NCBI RefSeq assembly: GCF_009755605.1
Contig: NZ_WPNZ01000035.1
Location: 38,569-102,568 of the forward strand
From: Streptomyces typhae
GTDB lineage: Bacteria > Actinomycetota > Actinomycetes > Streptomycetales > Streptomycetaceae
Direction of reading: 5' to 3'
Length of the DNA stretch: 64,000 nucleotides
How positions within the stretch are numbered: the stretch's first letter is position 1; every line of letters starts with the position of its first letter. The notes under the pieces were generated by a model, which made no database searches, was not told the origin of the DNA, and saw only the letters and a program-made list of their open reading frames with translations. Of this stretch, positions 8,838 to 18,670 are shown one piece after another. The translations under genes were made by a program, and so were the position numbers.

Positions 8838-10468
8838 GCTGCGCCCTCCTGCCGGGGCACGAAGGGCGATGCGTCGTTGTCAGGTGTGCTCGGACCGGTG
8901 TGTGGGGTGATGCGCAGCGTTGCGTGTGCCGAAGGGTCGTCGGTCGTCGTAGTACCCGCAAGGGCAGCCAGGGCCGCGACGGAAGGACGCTGGCCGGGCC
9001 GGTGGAAGAGCGGGATACGTCCGGGCAGGAGCACCCGCCAGGTGGGGGCGTGCAGGATGCCTGTACCGGAGCTGGTGTGGAGGAGCGTGCAGGCAAGACC
9101 CCCGTTTGAGCCTGTGCGGCGGGGCCCGGTCGCACCGGCGCGAGCGGCGGCCATCAGCGCGGCGAGGGCTGCTCGGGCCGCTACCTCATCCAGTTGCTGG
9201 CCGGGAAGTGCGGCCAGGACCGCGGCGAGTGCCCTTTGGTGTTCGGCTTGGCGGCGTGCCCGGGCCTCGGCGACCTGGGCCTTGGCCGCGGTGTCGTCGC
9301 GTGGTGCTGCACCTCTGCCGCGCGGACCGGACCGGCCGACGGTGCGCAGCAGTGTCGGCACCGGCACCTGCGGTCCGCCGCGCCAGGACGGGTTGCGGCC
9401 CCTGTCGTCCTCCTCAGCCTGGCCGTAGAGCTTGCGCCAGGAATGGTCGCCGAGTGCGGCCTGGAAGATCTGCACCCCGATCTGCGGGGTCAGCACCGCC
9501 CGAGCCAGGGCCAGGGCACGGCTACGGGTGGAGGCGGTGCCTGCTGAGGAGTGCAGCCGGCGCAGGTTGGCATGCATGCTCGGCAGCGCCCTCACCAGGC
9601 GCAGCGAAAACCGCGCGGCCCGTCCGGTGCGGGCATCGAACCACGCGTACAGTCCTTCCCAGTCCTCCGCGCGGCCGCCGCGGGAGGCGCTGAGGGCGCC
9701 GACAGCGATGAGGTCGCGGGCCTGGGAGGCGTCAACAGCCGCCTGGGCCAGCAGGGCGAACCACGGCTGCAGCACCGCGAGTGCCGCGGCGGCCCGTGCG
9801 GAGCCGGAATCGAGTTCGGCTGCGACGCGGGTGGCGTAGTCGACCAGCAGGCCCTTGAGGTCGTTGGTGTGTTCCTCATCCAGGTCGAACCGGTCGGCAA
9901 GACCGATCAGTGCGTCCTCGGCACCGACCAGGGCGGCATCGAGGTCGTCGTGGCTGGTGAACACGGCGTTCACGGCATCCAGCACGGTGGCATCGAGGCG
10001 ATCGGCGTCGGGCTCGCCCGCACCCAGAGCTGCAGTGAGTTGCTCAAGGTGGGACACGATGCGGCCAAGCGACACGATCGGGATCTCCCGCACGGTGACC
10101 GTTCCCGCCAGGACCTGGCGGTAGAAACGCTGGACGTGCCGGCCCGCAGGGCTGGCGGTGTAGCGCCAGTTCCGGGCCAGGATCTCGGCGTAGCGACGCG
10201 CGTGACTGGTGTCCGACCGCACCGAAACAGCCCCGATGTCCTTCAGCGCGTCCAAGCGGGTTTCCACCAGGCGCGCGTCCAAGCGGAGCCCGGCAGCCGA
10301 CAGCGCTGTTGCGACCTCACTGACGGTCAGGTCGGCCACCGACCCTTCCAGCACATCCATGATCGCGATGTATTCGCTTGACTCCGGCCGCACCAGATAT
10401 CCCACGCTCTTACGCGCATCGGTCACACTGTCGACTGCGGCCGGCTTCTCTTCTTCTGGTGACACCAC
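8834..10468 (-). CDS. jetA: Wadjet type II subunit JetA (DUF2397, TIGR02677)
   Basis: This is the first gene of the Wadjet operon and encodes the kleisin-like DUF2397 subunit that bridges the SMC heads. The family pattern starts at about VGYLVRPESSEYIAIM and continues through an all-helical body, with a basic segment around ARARRQAEHQRAL. The frame is open up to 10561, but the conserved part begins late. I place the start at the GTG pair 10465-10468, just after a GGGGGA site. A stronger AAGGAGG at about 10505-10511 has no start codon at useful spacing, so the N-terminus is uncertain by up to 31 residues. Confidence 0.85.
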   Translation of the reverse strand: MVSPEEEKPAAVDSVTDARKSVGYLVRPESSEYIAIMDVLEGSVADLTVSEVATALSAAGLRLDARLVETRLDALKDIGAVSVRSDTSHARRYAEILARNWRYTASPAGRHVQRFYRQVLAGTVTVREIPIVSLGRIVSHLEQLTAALGAGEPDADRLDATVLDAVNAVFTSHDDLDAALVGAEDALIGLADRFDLDEEHTNDLKGLLVDYATRVAAELDSGSARAAAALAVLQPWFALLAQAAVDASQARDLIAVGALSASRGGRAEDWEGLYAWFDARTGRAARFSLRLVRALPSMHANLRRLHSSAGTASTRSRALALARAVLTPQIGVQIFQAALGDHSWRKLYGQAEEDDRGRNPSWRGGPQVPVPTLLRTVGRSGPRGRGAAPRDDTAAKAQVAEARARRQAEHQRALAAVLAALPGQQLDEVAARAALAALMAAARAGATGPRRTGSNGGLACTLLHTSSGTGILHAPTWRVLLPGRIPLFHRPGQRPSVAALAALAGTTTTDDPSAHATLRITPHTGPSTPDNDASPFVPRQEGAA

Positions 10469-11079
10469 TCCCCCATCCACGACGCCAAGGGCGCTTGTCC
10501 CGAGCCTCCTTGGAAGGTAGATGCCCCCACTGACAGCACCCTGGGAAAAGCACGCATTCAAGGAGCTCCCGCTATGCCGTGGTGGCGTGAATACATCTCC
10601 CCCTCCTCAGGCGGACGTGATCAAGATCCACCTCCTGGTCAACTCTCTTACCGCACACCGCCATTAACGTGCTTGAGCTGCATCGATGGCTACGGCAGCA
10701 AGAGGGGGGCCGCCCGCGGAATCGGCGCATACACCAGCAGAATCACGGCCTTCACTTCCGAGGGCTATCGCATGATATTCAGCCATGTTGAGGGATAGAG
10801 CCCGGGACATAAGCGCAGCCCCGAGGGCGCACCCTTCACGCCGGGAGCAATCGATAAAGCGTTCGGCTTTTCGGCGAGTTCGGCATTGCCCTGCCGGGGC
10901 GGCCGTTCTCACGGGCTCGGCGCGACAGCCCCGGGCCACGAACCGCCCGTCCCACACACCCGCCTCGCTCCAGGCCGCCAGGCGCCGCCAGCAACGTCAT
11001 GCCCGAGCCGAAGCCAGCTCCTGGAGCAGATGCTCCCACTGGATGCCGGAGTACAGCACGAACCCCCGCAGATACGCGA
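10469..11079. other. intergenic spacer between jetA and tpg1
   Basis: About 600 bases separate tpg1 from jetA and should hold the jet promoter. I see no convincing gene: the short frames here lack ribosome sites and family signal. A TTGACC hexamer on the minus strand near 10640 could be a -35 box, but no clear -10 follows at the right distance. Confidence 0.4.
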
Positions 11080-11109
11080 GCGAGCCCGGGCCAACTGGTC
11101 CGGGCTCGC
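11080..11109 (-). terminator. hairpin downstream of tpg1
   Basis: A 10-bp perfect stem (GCGAGCCCGG paired with CCGGGCTCGC) with a 10-base loop that can pair further lies about 20 bases after the tpg1 stop. It has no U-tract, which is normal in Streptomyces, and would separate tap-tpg transcription from jetABCD. Confidence 0.55.
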
Positions 11110-11129
11110 AGCCTGTTCGGGGTCAGCTT

Positions 11130-11687
11130 CTACAGGTCGAACTCCAGGTGCTCAATGTCGGTGAAGCGCACTTCCTCCAGGCTTCCGGCGCGGCGGCCGT
11201 TGTCCTGGAAGTACACCTCCTTGAGGGCTTCGGCGGCGATCTCGTTCAGCTGCTGCTCAGTGGCGCCGCCTTCCTGGGCGTTGAAGAGGCGGGCGGCGTA
11301 ATGGGGCGGCAGGGCGACGGTCAGGTGCCGGATGCGGTCCTGGTCCGTCGTCCCGATCGGCGCGGTGTAGCCGAGGCGGGCGCGGGTGTCGACGACGATG
11401 CCGCCGGTGGTCGCCGCCTGCTGCCGGGCCTTGGCCCGGATCTGCGGCTGCCACCGGGCCTTGACCTCGCGCTCCAGGCGCGCGGCGAGGTCGGTGCGCG
11501 GCTTTTTGATCTGGTCCTTCACGTATCGCTCGACGGTGCGCTGGGAGATGCGCAGCATCTGGGCGACCGCCTTGGTGCCTTTGAGCTGCTTGACCAGGTA
11601 TCGCATCTGCGCGGGCGCGCTCTTGGGCGCTGGGCGGGTGAACGCCTTCTGCACTGCGGCTTCCAGGCTGTCCCCGAACAGGCTCAT
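11130..11687 (-). CDS. tpg: telomere terminal protein Tpg (copy 1)
   Basis: Tpg is covalently bound to the 5' ends of linear Streptomyces replicons and primes end patching. The 185-aa length is the family norm and the sequence follows the canonical chromosomal type almost end to end: helix-turn-helix around residues 40-60 (SQRTVERYVKDQIKKP), the DTRARLGYTAPIGTTDQDR core and the EDIEHLEFDL-like tail. Thr114, recalled as the nucleotide-linked residue of S. coelicolor Tpg, is present in the GTT motif. The ATG lies 12 bases after the tap1 stop with a GGAGAGGG site, so both genes form one operon. Confidence 0.96.
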   Translation of the reverse strand: MSLFGDSLEAAVQKAFTRPAPKSAPAQMRYLVKQLKGTKAVAQMLRISQRTVERYVKDQIKKPRTDLAARLEREVKARWQPQIRAKARQQAATTGGIVVDTRARLGYTAPIGTTDQDRIRHLTVALPPHYAARLFNAQEGGATEQQLNEIAAEALKEVYFQDNGRRAGSLEEVRFTDIEHLEFDL

Positions 11688-11699
11688 CGTCGCCCTCTC

Positions 11700-13931
11700 C
11701 TACTCTCCGTTGTCGACGTCGGTGACGGTGCCGTCCTTGATGTACCGGGCGAGGTTGAGCTCGGGGGCGTCGAATCGCTCGCGGACCTCTTCGCCCCACA
11801 GGACGCTCTGGGTGCCCTCGTGCTTGACCAGGCCCGGGTTGATGCCGAGCTTGAACCCGCCCGGCAGCGGCTTGCCCTCGCGGTAGGGCAGGAAGTCCAG
11901 CGGGCTCTCGCCGTCGGCCGCGTACACCACGCAGTCGGACAGGATCGCGACCGGGTACTGCCCCGTGAACGCCGCGTGCTTGACGATCTTGCGGTGCAGG
12001 TTGATGCGCGTGCGGGAGATGACGGCCGCGCGGATGTCGGGCCGCCACGTCGGGCGGGACAGTGCGCGCCACGGCTCGCCTGGCCGCCATCCCTCACCGC
12101 GCGGGCGCTCGCGCAGCTTGCCCAGGCCGCCCTTGACCGTCGCCTTGATCGCCGAGACGGCGATCGCCAGCTGAGGGTCGCGGGCCTTGTAGCCGTTCAT
12201 CGCGGCGAGGAAGTCGGCCGGGGCGAGGTCGGCGTCGACACCGAGGTCGGCCATCGTGGCGAGGTAGGCGTCGCGCAGCCGGTTGTACCAGCCGTCCAGA
12301 TAGCGGCCGTTCTCGCGCCGCACCCACGCCTCGGTCGGGCGCACCTCATAGCCGAGCTCCTGGGCGTAGGCGACGGTGGGCGTTGCGTACCAGGCCGGGC
12401 CTTCGGGGCGCTCGCCCTTCGGCGTGAACGGGGAGGGGAGCAGGCTGCCGTCCAGCTCCACCCACTCCTTGCCGACCTTCACCTTCGACAGGTCGACGTG
12501 GGACAGGTCGACCAGCCAGGAGCCGGGCAGCTTCGGGTCGAACACCGGGTTCGTGACGTGCGTCGGGGCACCGAGGCCGACGTTCAAGCCGTTGGCGCCG
12601 GCGGCGAAGGCCACGTTGACGTCGATGCCGACCAGGTAGCGCAGGGTGCACTCGGCATCGGTCATCGGCCGCGCCCAGTCGTACGCCTCCTCGAACAGCT
12701 TCTCCGCCGGGCCGCGCACGTGGAAGCGGGGCAAATCCTTGAGGACTGGGTGGCCGTCGGGGGCCTCGCAGGGCGCCGGGTCGACCGGGTCCTTGCCCAG
12801 GGAGCCGGGGTTGTGCTCGGAGTGCCGCTTGCCGTTCTCGTCGGGCTCGGAGGCGCGGGTCGCCGGGTGCAGTGCGGTCATCAGCTCCAGGCCGGTGACG
12901 GCGGTCGATCCGCGCGGCGTCATCACGCGGGAGGCGTACACGCCCAGGGCGCGAGCGAGTTCAGCCGGCGGGAGTTGCCCGGCCTCGCCCCAGTGCCGGG
13001 TGTCCAGCGCATGCCAGGACGGGATGCACAGCTGGACGCAGGCACGTTCCGAACCGGTGGCGGGGCGGTAGATCCGCGCCCACGGGCCGAACCCGCGCTT
13101 CGTGAGCTTCCAGTCTGCGCGGGCGAGCTGCTTGATGACCTTGTGGCCCTCCGGGATCCGCCCGGCGAGCCGCTCCTCCTCCGTGAGGGCGACGGGCAGG
13201 CCATAGCGCTCGAGGGCGGACTCGGTGAGAACGAGCAGCGGGTCGGCGTCCTTGCCCGGGCCGGACAGCTTCGGCTGCCCGAGCCTGGCCTCCTTCAGGG
13301 TCCAGTCGACCAGGGAGGGAAGGGACTTGGCGGGCACGTCCAGGACCAAGCCGCCGACGCAGTACGCGAGGACCTGGCCGTCGATGTCGACGTCGACGAC
13401 TGCGAGCGGTCCGCTCTCGAAGCGCGCGTCCGTGCCGCTCGCCGGGGTGCTGGCCGGGGTCGCCTTCCGCGCGCCCGGGCGGTGCGACATCGACGCGCTC
13501 CTGGCGGTACGCGCCGGGCGCGGCGCGGCCTGCTCGGCAACGGCGGAAGCGGGGGCGGTCTGGGTGTTCTTGTGTTCGGTCACGTCCGCAGGCTCGGAAG
13601 CCGGGCCTGCGGACAAAGTCTGCCTTTCCGCCGGGGCGGGCTGGCCGGTGAGCATGGTCGGCGTCGGGTCCAGTGCGGCGGCGGGCGCCGGATAGAGCTC
13701 CGCGAGTTTGTTCAGCAGCCGCGCGTACGCCTCACGTTCGGGGCCGCGCGGCTCAGTCGTCTTCTTGACCGACTCCCAGCCCGACACCGTCGCCCGACGC
13801 ACCTTCAGCGCGGCAGCCACCTCGTCCAGCGTCAGCCCGTGGGCCTGGCGCAGCCTCTTGCGCTCCTCCGTCGGCGGCAGCGGAGCGCGGGACGCGACCA
13901 GCGCGTCGACCGCGTCGAACAACTCGGACAT
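11700..13931 (-). CDS. tap: telomere-associated protein Tap (copy 1)
   Basis: Tap binds the folded 3' overhang of the telomere and recruits Tpg. This 743-aa protein begins at ATG 13931, after a GGGAGG site. It has an N-terminal XRE-type HTH (residues about 23-60, LTLDEVAAALKVRRATVSGW), a variable linker, and the large conserved C-terminal body of the Tap family with WYNRLRDAYLATMADLGV and RPTWRPDIRAAVISRTRINLHRK. It is directly upstream of tpg1, as in chromosomal and linear-plasmid loci. The closeness of both proteins to canonical sequences suggests a functional telomere pair. Confidence 0.95.
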   Translation of the reverse strand: MSELFDAVDALVASRAPLPPTEERKRLRQAHGLTLDEVAAALKVRRATVSGWESVKKTTEPRGPEREAYARLLNKLAELYPAPAAALDPTPTMLTGQPAPAERQTLSAGPASEPADVTEHKNTQTAPASAVAEQAAPRPARTARSASMSHRPGARKATPASTPASGTDARFESGPLAVVDVDIDGQVLAYCVGGLVLDVPAKSLPSLVDWTLKEARLGQPKLSGPGKDADPLLVLTESALERYGLPVALTEEERLAGRIPEGHKVIKQLARADWKLTKRGFGPWARIYRPATGSERACVQLCIPSWHALDTRHWGEAGQLPPAELARALGVYASRVMTPRGSTAVTGLELMTALHPATRASEPDENGKRHSEHNPGSLGKDPVDPAPCEAPDGHPVLKDLPRFHVRGPAEKLFEEAYDWARPMTDAECTLRYLVGIDVNVAFAAGANGLNVGLGAPTHVTNPVFDPKLPGSWLVDLSHVDLSKVKVGKEWVELDGSLLPSPFTPKGERPEGPAWYATPTVAYAQELGYEVRPTEAWVRRENGRYLDGWYNRLRDAYLATMADLGVDADLAPADFLAAMNGYKARDPQLAIAVSAIKATVKGGLGKLRERPRGEGWRPGEPWRALSRPTWRPDIRAAVISRTRINLHRKIVKHAAFTGQYPVAILSDCVVYAADGESPLDFLPYREGKPLPGGFKLGINPGLVKHEGTQSVLWGEEVRERFDAPELNLARYIKDGTVTDVDNGE

Positions 13932-14005
13932 GGAACACCTCCCGACTGACACGTTACCCAGTTGACCGTACGACTCGCGCAAAGTGCACGTACATATCGC
14001 GTACG

Positions 14006-15034
14006 TTATTCATTTGAAGGCCTCTCTCTGTACACGAGAGTCCAGTGCAGATCTCCTGAGTCTGGGCAGGCCTGCCATGAGCTGAGCAGCCCGGTTGCTG
14101 CCAGTTGGTCAAGTAGAGCGGGCAGTTCCGCGAGCGGGACGCCACAGGCGCGCCCTATCTGGTCGAGCTCGCTCAGTCCGCTGCCGGCTTGCGGGTCGGC
14201 GTGCGCCGCGAGGTAGGCGCTCGCCAGTTGTGGCAGCGGTCCGGTTGTTCTTGCTGTCGAGGAGGAGCTGGCGCGCAGTGCCCAGTCGGCGGCGCGCATT
14301 CGGTCGGGGCGGGCGGGGGCTTGGCCGAGCAGCGCGGCGTCAAGTAGTTCGACTACAACCTCGTTGGCCGCGGTCGCGGGGGTGATGCGCAGCCATCGTG
14401 CGTGTTCCAGCTCGCTCCATGGGTCCTGGACAGCGTTGAGGCGGAGGCTGCGCAGCACGCCGTTGGGCAGCCGGACGTGCATTTTGGTGTTCATGCGGAG
14501 CGCGCACTGCAGCGCGAGCAGGCGTGCGGCGGCCGAAGTGCTGGCTGGAAGGGCTGCTGCCAGGTAGCTGAGGATTTCACGTACCCGGGTCTGTTCGCCG
14601 GGCCCCTTGGGACGGCGTCTGCGCCGCCGGGCGGTTGTCGGGTGCAGCGGTACGTGGGCGAGGACGGTGTCGGGCACTACGGCGGCTTGTGCTGTTGCTG
14701 CGGCGCAGGCGCTGCAGGCGTCGGCGAGCCGCCATAGTCGTCCGCCCCTTTCGCGTTTGAGGAGGAGGCGGATAGGGCCGGCGCAGCCGCGGTGGCGGGG
14801 GTGCCAGTGGCAGCCGCGTTCATGACATTGGCAGATCCGTAGGTGCGAGGGGAGGAGGTTGCTGCGTGCGTGCCGTGCGAGGTGGGCGAGGGCTGCTGCG
14901 CGTGCGGTGGTTGCGGTGATCTGCCCGCTGGTGTGCGGGCATTGCCGGCATACGAGGACAAGCCCGCCGGTGTGCGGGCGCAGTTCCACGGTCCAGGCGC
15001 GTGGTGTCGTCGGACATGCTGGATGCAGCCTCAT
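14006..15034 (-). CDS. hypothetical protein with Cys/His-rich N-terminus
   Basis: This is a 342-aa protein of no family I can name. The start ATG 15034 begins an N-terminal third rich in Cys and His (VCRQCPH, ICQCHERGCHWHPRHRGC, DACSAC) that looks like paired zinc knuckles. The C-terminal half is helical, with winged-helix character (LSELDQIGRACGVPLAELPALLDQLAATGLL). It is transcribed away from the XRE regulator at 15201, and the shared spacer holds three palindromic operators. The layout suggests it is that regulator's target. A DNA-binding or replication-linked role is possible but is inference. Confidence 0.65.
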   Translation of the reverse strand: MRLHPACPTTPRAWTVELRPHTGGLVLVCRQCPHTSGQITATTARAAALAHLARHARSNLLPSHLRICQCHERGCHWHPRHRGCAGPIRLLLKRERGGRLWRLADACSACAAATAQAAVVPDTVLAHVPLHPTTARRRRRRPKGPGEQTRVREILSYLAAALPASTSAAARLLALQCALRMNTKMHVRLPNGVLRSLRLNAVQDPWSELEHARWLRITPATAANEVVVELLDAALLGQAPARPDRMRAADWALRASSSSTARTTGPLPQLASAYLAAHADPQAGSGLSELDQIGRACGVPLAELPALLDQLAATGLLSSWQACPDSGDLHWTLVYRERPSNE

Positions 15035-15105
15035 AGGCGCGTGTTCCTCTTTGTCGCGTCCGCGCCGGTCCCGTTCTTGGGTGTGGGGACGGCCGCCCAC
15101 CGTAG

Positions 15106-15185
15106 TGCAGACCTCTGCCCTCTCGCGTGCGCCGCCACCTGGGAAAATAGGGCAGAGGTATGCACTGGCAGTGCAGAGGTCTGCA
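15106..15185. promoter_or_regulatory. three palindromic operators TGCAGA-N2-TCTGCA
   Basis: Between the divergent genes lie three related 14-mers: TGCAGACCTCTGCC (15106-15119), GGCAGAGGTATGCA (15151-15164) and the perfect palindrome TGCAGAGGTCTGCA (15172-15185). Two are 21 bases apart, about two helical turns. Their position just upstream of the XRE start suggests autoregulation and control of the divergent gene. Confidence 0.65.
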
Positions 15186-15200
15186 CCGTCGGATGGACGG

Positions 15201-15464
15201 GTGACGATCTTGCCGCCCGATCCGGACCTCACTGCGCTGCGGTTCGAACTCGCGCGCCTGCGGGCCGCCCGCGGGTGGAGCTATGACGAGCTTGCTTCCC
15301 GCAGCGGCCTGGCCAGACGCACCGTCATCGAGATCGAGCAGGGTCGCACCATCGGCACGCTGAAGACCTGGCACGCTCTCGCCCACGCCCTGAACACCCC
15401 GCTCGACGAGCTCTTTAGCACCCTGTGCCGCGGGCACGACCTGCCCGGCCCGGCCCAGGACTGA
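15201..15464 (+). CDS. XRE-family transcriptional regulator
   Basis: This is an 87-aa single-domain regulator. The helix-turn-helix spans residues about 12-65 (LRAARGWSYDELASRSGL then RRTVIEIEQGR), and the segment LKTWHALAHALNTPLDELF completes the five-helix Cro/C1 fold. I chose GTG 15201, which puts the three operators within about 100 bases upstream. It probably represses itself and the divergent gene ending at 14006. Confidence 0.85.
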   Translation: MTILPPDPDLTALRFELARLRAARGWSYDELASRSGLARRTVIEIEQGRTIGTLKTWHALAHALNTPLDELFSTLCRGHDLPGPAQD

Positions 15465-15625
15465 CTTCCCGCCAGAGCGTCTGCCACAGATCACCCGAAC
15501 TGGCGAGACCCGATCGAACAAGCAATCAAGCATCCGCACTCCAGTCGCACCGTATGAGGCTGACCGGGCGATCCGGCAGAGCTGCCTGCCGCGGATCCGG
15601 CGTGTTGGCTGACAGGTTCGCCCGC

Positions 15626-16523
15626 ATGCGCTCCACACCTCTTCCCCCGGCCCGGCGCTGGGACGGAAGCCCCCTTGCCCACCACGTACGCCGTTCCCTG
15701 CACGTCTCCCCAGACGGCGTCAGCCGGCTGCTGCGCTGCGGCCAGGGCGACCGGTGCCGCGAGTGCGGCAACCGGATCGAGTGGTACCACCGCGGCGCCC
15801 AGCGGCCAGTCCGTCTCCATCCGCACGAACTTCCGGCCGCCCGGGTGCCCGCCACGTGCCGCTGGCACGTCAGCTCCGGTGTCGCCTACCCGGGCGGAGA
15901 CGGCAGCAGCTGGTGCCGCCTGCCACACGCCGTCGTCTGTCCCACCCGCGACACTCCCCCGCCCCCGCCCGAGCTGACCGGGCTGTGCCGGTCGCTCGCC
16001 GTGAACACCCGCCGCCTGATCGACGCCGGCGCCTTCACCCCTCCCCTGGCCTCCCCGGACAGCCCGGCACCCCAACGGAAGAACTCGGCAGCCTGCCGCC
16101 CGGCCCGCCCCGTCGTGCAACTGCTGTACGTGCGCTACCTCGCCACCCGCCCGGTCGACGAGATCCAGTGCATCGCCCAGACCCGGCGCCGCCACCGCTG
16201 CACCAGCACCCTGATCTCCCCCGATACCCCCGCCGGCACCTGGAGGCTGGTCCCAGCCACCGCGACGAGCGGGCAGCTGGCCCTGCCCTCCGCGGTCATG
16301 GCCATCTACGACCTCAGCGCCATCCCGTACGGCGAGCAACTGCGCTGGCGCGCCCAGCGCTGCCTGCAGCACGCCGCCATCCCCAGGGCCGCCGACCTGG
16401 CGGGTGGCCGACTGGGAGCCCTTCGACCCTCTGCGCCACCACGAGCACATCCACAACCGCCTTCCCACCCGCACCCAACGCCCAGGCCCCACCGGCAGGG
16501 TGCACGAGGCAGCTCGCCCATGA
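15626..16523 (+). pseudogene. DUF6083-domain gene with a single-base frameshift
   Basis: The protein follows the Streptomyces DUF6083 pattern: RRSLHVSPDGVSRLLRCGQ, a CxxCGNRIEWYHR zinc-binding motif, and a second Cys-rich stretch with CRWHVSSGVAYPGGDG. The frame is sound from ATG 15626 to about 16400. There a G run (16402-16404) appears to hold one extra G. Shifting frame restores the expected C-terminus (VADWEPFDPLRHHEHIHNR) ending at TGA 16521-16523. Read literally, the frame instead runs on to 16717. The gene is either inactivated or carries a homopolymer sequencing error. Function is unknown. Confidence 0.7.
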
Positions 16524-17078
16524 CGCCCTTCCATGCCCTCGAGTTCACCCTGCCCAGGCCCGCCCCCAGGGCGAGCTCCAGCACGCCCGGGCAAGCGTCC
16601 GGCCGGCCGCGAACACGGACCGTTCCGGCTGATGGCGGTGCAGAGCGCGCAGCCTGGGCGGTGCCGTGCACGTGCTACGGCACCAACGGGGCACGCGACT
16701 GCCGATCGGCATCCTGACCACGGACCACCCCGCCCCCGCCGGCGCGGCCGGGTTCTGCTCGACATCGCCTCTCGGTCCTTTGAGCCGGTGCGGTCCTCCG
16801 CCGGGCCGCAGCAGTTCTGGGGCAGCGGCCGCAGGATGTGCTCGGCCGGTGCGTGGCCTCGAACCATGCCCGGCATGAGCGGGAACTTGCCCGGAGAACC
16901 GGCTCGAGAGCCTGCTCGCCCACCACAGCGCCGATGAAGCCTGGTCTGTACGGCCCGAATCCTGCCCAGCCGGCATCACCACTGCATCCGGTAGCGCCGT
17001 GAGCCCATCCTGGGCGCTGCACCTTGCCGGGACGGCAGCCCACACCGCAGACCTCACTCATCACCCCTCCCCCTTCCA
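16524..17078. other. spacer without a supported gene
   Basis: An ATG at 16520 overlaps the restored DUF6083 stop (ATGA) and opens a 65-codon frame to 16717. Its codon quality falls off after about 30 codons and no family is recognisable. The rest of the spacer shows no gene signal. Confidence 0.3.
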
Positions 17079-18578
17079 ATGCTCTTCTTCTCTTTCGCGG
17101 AGCTCTTGTTGCACACGCCCACCGACGAACAGGCGCACGCTGCCGACGTTTTCCGGGCCGGTCACCATCTCGTCCTGCAGGCCGGCGCCGGGACAGGGAA
17201 GACCAGCACCCTCGGCCTCCTCGCGGCCGGCACTCACCGCCGCGGCCGCTACCTCGCCTTCAACAAGAACATCGCCCAGGACGCCGCCGGCCGTTTCCCC
17301 CGCACAGTGCGGTGCAAGACCGCCCACGCCACAGCCTTCGCCGCCGTCGGCCACCGCTACACCCGCCGGCTCAACAGCCCCCGCCAGCCCGCGTGGAAGA
17401 CCGGCCAGGCGCTCGGCATCACGCGTCCGGTCCGCATCGGCGCTCACGAGATCGGGCCCCGCGCGCTCTCCCACACCGTGCTGCGCACCGTCACCCGCTA
17501 CTGCTACTCCGCCGACCGCACCCTGGTCCGCCACCACGTGCCACGGCTGCGCGGCCTGGACACACCCGGCGACCATGCCCGACTTGCCGACGAGGTTATG
17601 CCGTTCGCGGCCAAGGCCTGGGCCGACCTGCACAACCCCGATCAGGGTGTGGTCCGTTTCGAACACGACCATTACCTGAAAATGTGGGCCCTGACCGGGC
17701 CGGTCCTCGAAGCCGACTTCGTCTTCCTCGACGAGGCCCAGGACACCAATCCGGTCCTGGAAGACGTCTTCACCGCCCAGCGCGGCCATGCCCAACTCGT
17801 CATGGTCGGCGACTCCGCCCAGGCCATCTACGGCTGGCGCGGCGCCCGGGACGTGATGACCGGCTTCGACGCCACCCCTCTCACCCTGACCCGCTCCTTC
17901 CGCTTCGGCCCCCTGATCGCCGAAGAGGCCAACCGGTGGCTCACCCTCGCCGATGCCCCCATCCGCCTGACCGGCAGCGACACCATCCCCACCGACATCG
18001 GCAGCCTCGACCGGCCGGACGCGGTGCTGTGCCGCACCAACGTCGGCGCCATGGCCGAGGTCATGCGCCTGCTCACCGCCGGCCACCGCGTCGCCCTCAC
18101 CCGGGGTGGCCAGCAACTGGCCGCGCTCGCCCTCGCAGCCCGCGACCTCAAGGCCGGCCGCCGTACCTCCCACCCCGAACTCGTCCTCTTCCCATCCTGG
18201 GGGGATCTCCAGGACTACGCCGCCCACGATCCCGCCGGACGCGACCTCCAGCCCTTCGTCGACCTCGTCGACACCCACGGACCCGACGCCATCCTCACCG
18301 CCGTCGATCAGCTCACCGACGAACAGCACGCCGATGTCACCGTCTCCACCGCCCACACCGCCAAGGGCCGCGAATGGCCCACCGTCAAAATCGCCGACGA
18401 CTTCCCCCCGCCCAAGGACACCGACCAGCCCGACGCCCATGGTCAGCCCATTCCGGAACCCGTCAGCGACACCGACGCCCGCCTGGCCTACGTCGCCGTC
18501 ACCCGCGCCCGCCACCACCTCGACCTCGGCGGCCTCTCCTGGATCAACACCCACCCCACTGCACCGAGCACGGGCTGA
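17079..18578 (+). CDS. UvrD/Rep-like superfamily 1 DNA helicase
   Basis: This 499-aa ATP-dependent 3'-5' helicase of the UvrD type is shorter than UvrD itself (~700 aa). Motif I is QAGAGTGKTS (residue ~34), motif II VFLDEAQDTNP, motif III GDSAQAIYGWRG, motif V VSTAHTAKGREW and motif VI YVAVTRAR. All are intact, so it should be active. The 2B-like insertion is short. Similar stand-alone helicases are common in Streptomyces accessory DNA. The ATG at 17079 has a weak ribosome site, and a TTG near 17107 is an alternative start. A 69-aa protein follows 92 bases downstream. Confidence 0.88.
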   Translation: MLFFSFAELLLHTPTDEQAHAADVFRAGHHLVLQAGAGTGKTSTLGLLAAGTHRRGRYLAFNKNIAQDAAGRFPRTVRCKTAHATAFAAVGHRYTRRLNSPRQPAWKTGQALGITRPVRIGAHEIGPRALSHTVLRTVTRYCYSADRTLVRHHVPRLRGLDTPGDHARLADEVMPFAAKAWADLHNPDQGVVRFEHDHYLKMWALTGPVLEADFVFLDEAQDTNPVLEDVFTAQRGHAQLVMVGDSAQAIYGWRGARDVMTGFDATPLTLTRSFRFGPLIAEEANRWLTLADAPIRLTGSDTIPTDIGSLDRPDAVLCRTNVGAMAEVMRLLTAGHRVALTRGGQQLAALALAARDLKAGRRTSHPELVLFPSWGDLQDYAAHDPAGRDLQPFVDLVDTHGPDAILTAVDQLTDEQHADVTVSTAHTAKGREWPTVKIADDFPPPKDTDQPDAHGQPIPEPVSDTDARLAYVAVTRARHHLDLGGLSWINTHPTAPSTG

Positions 18579-18670
18579 AGCCTGCTCAACAGGTAGCGTC
18601 ACGGCCTGCGCGGGGCTACGCCCGGATCCCCGCCGAGCAGCAGGCCCACCGACCGAAGGAGGCCACCACG

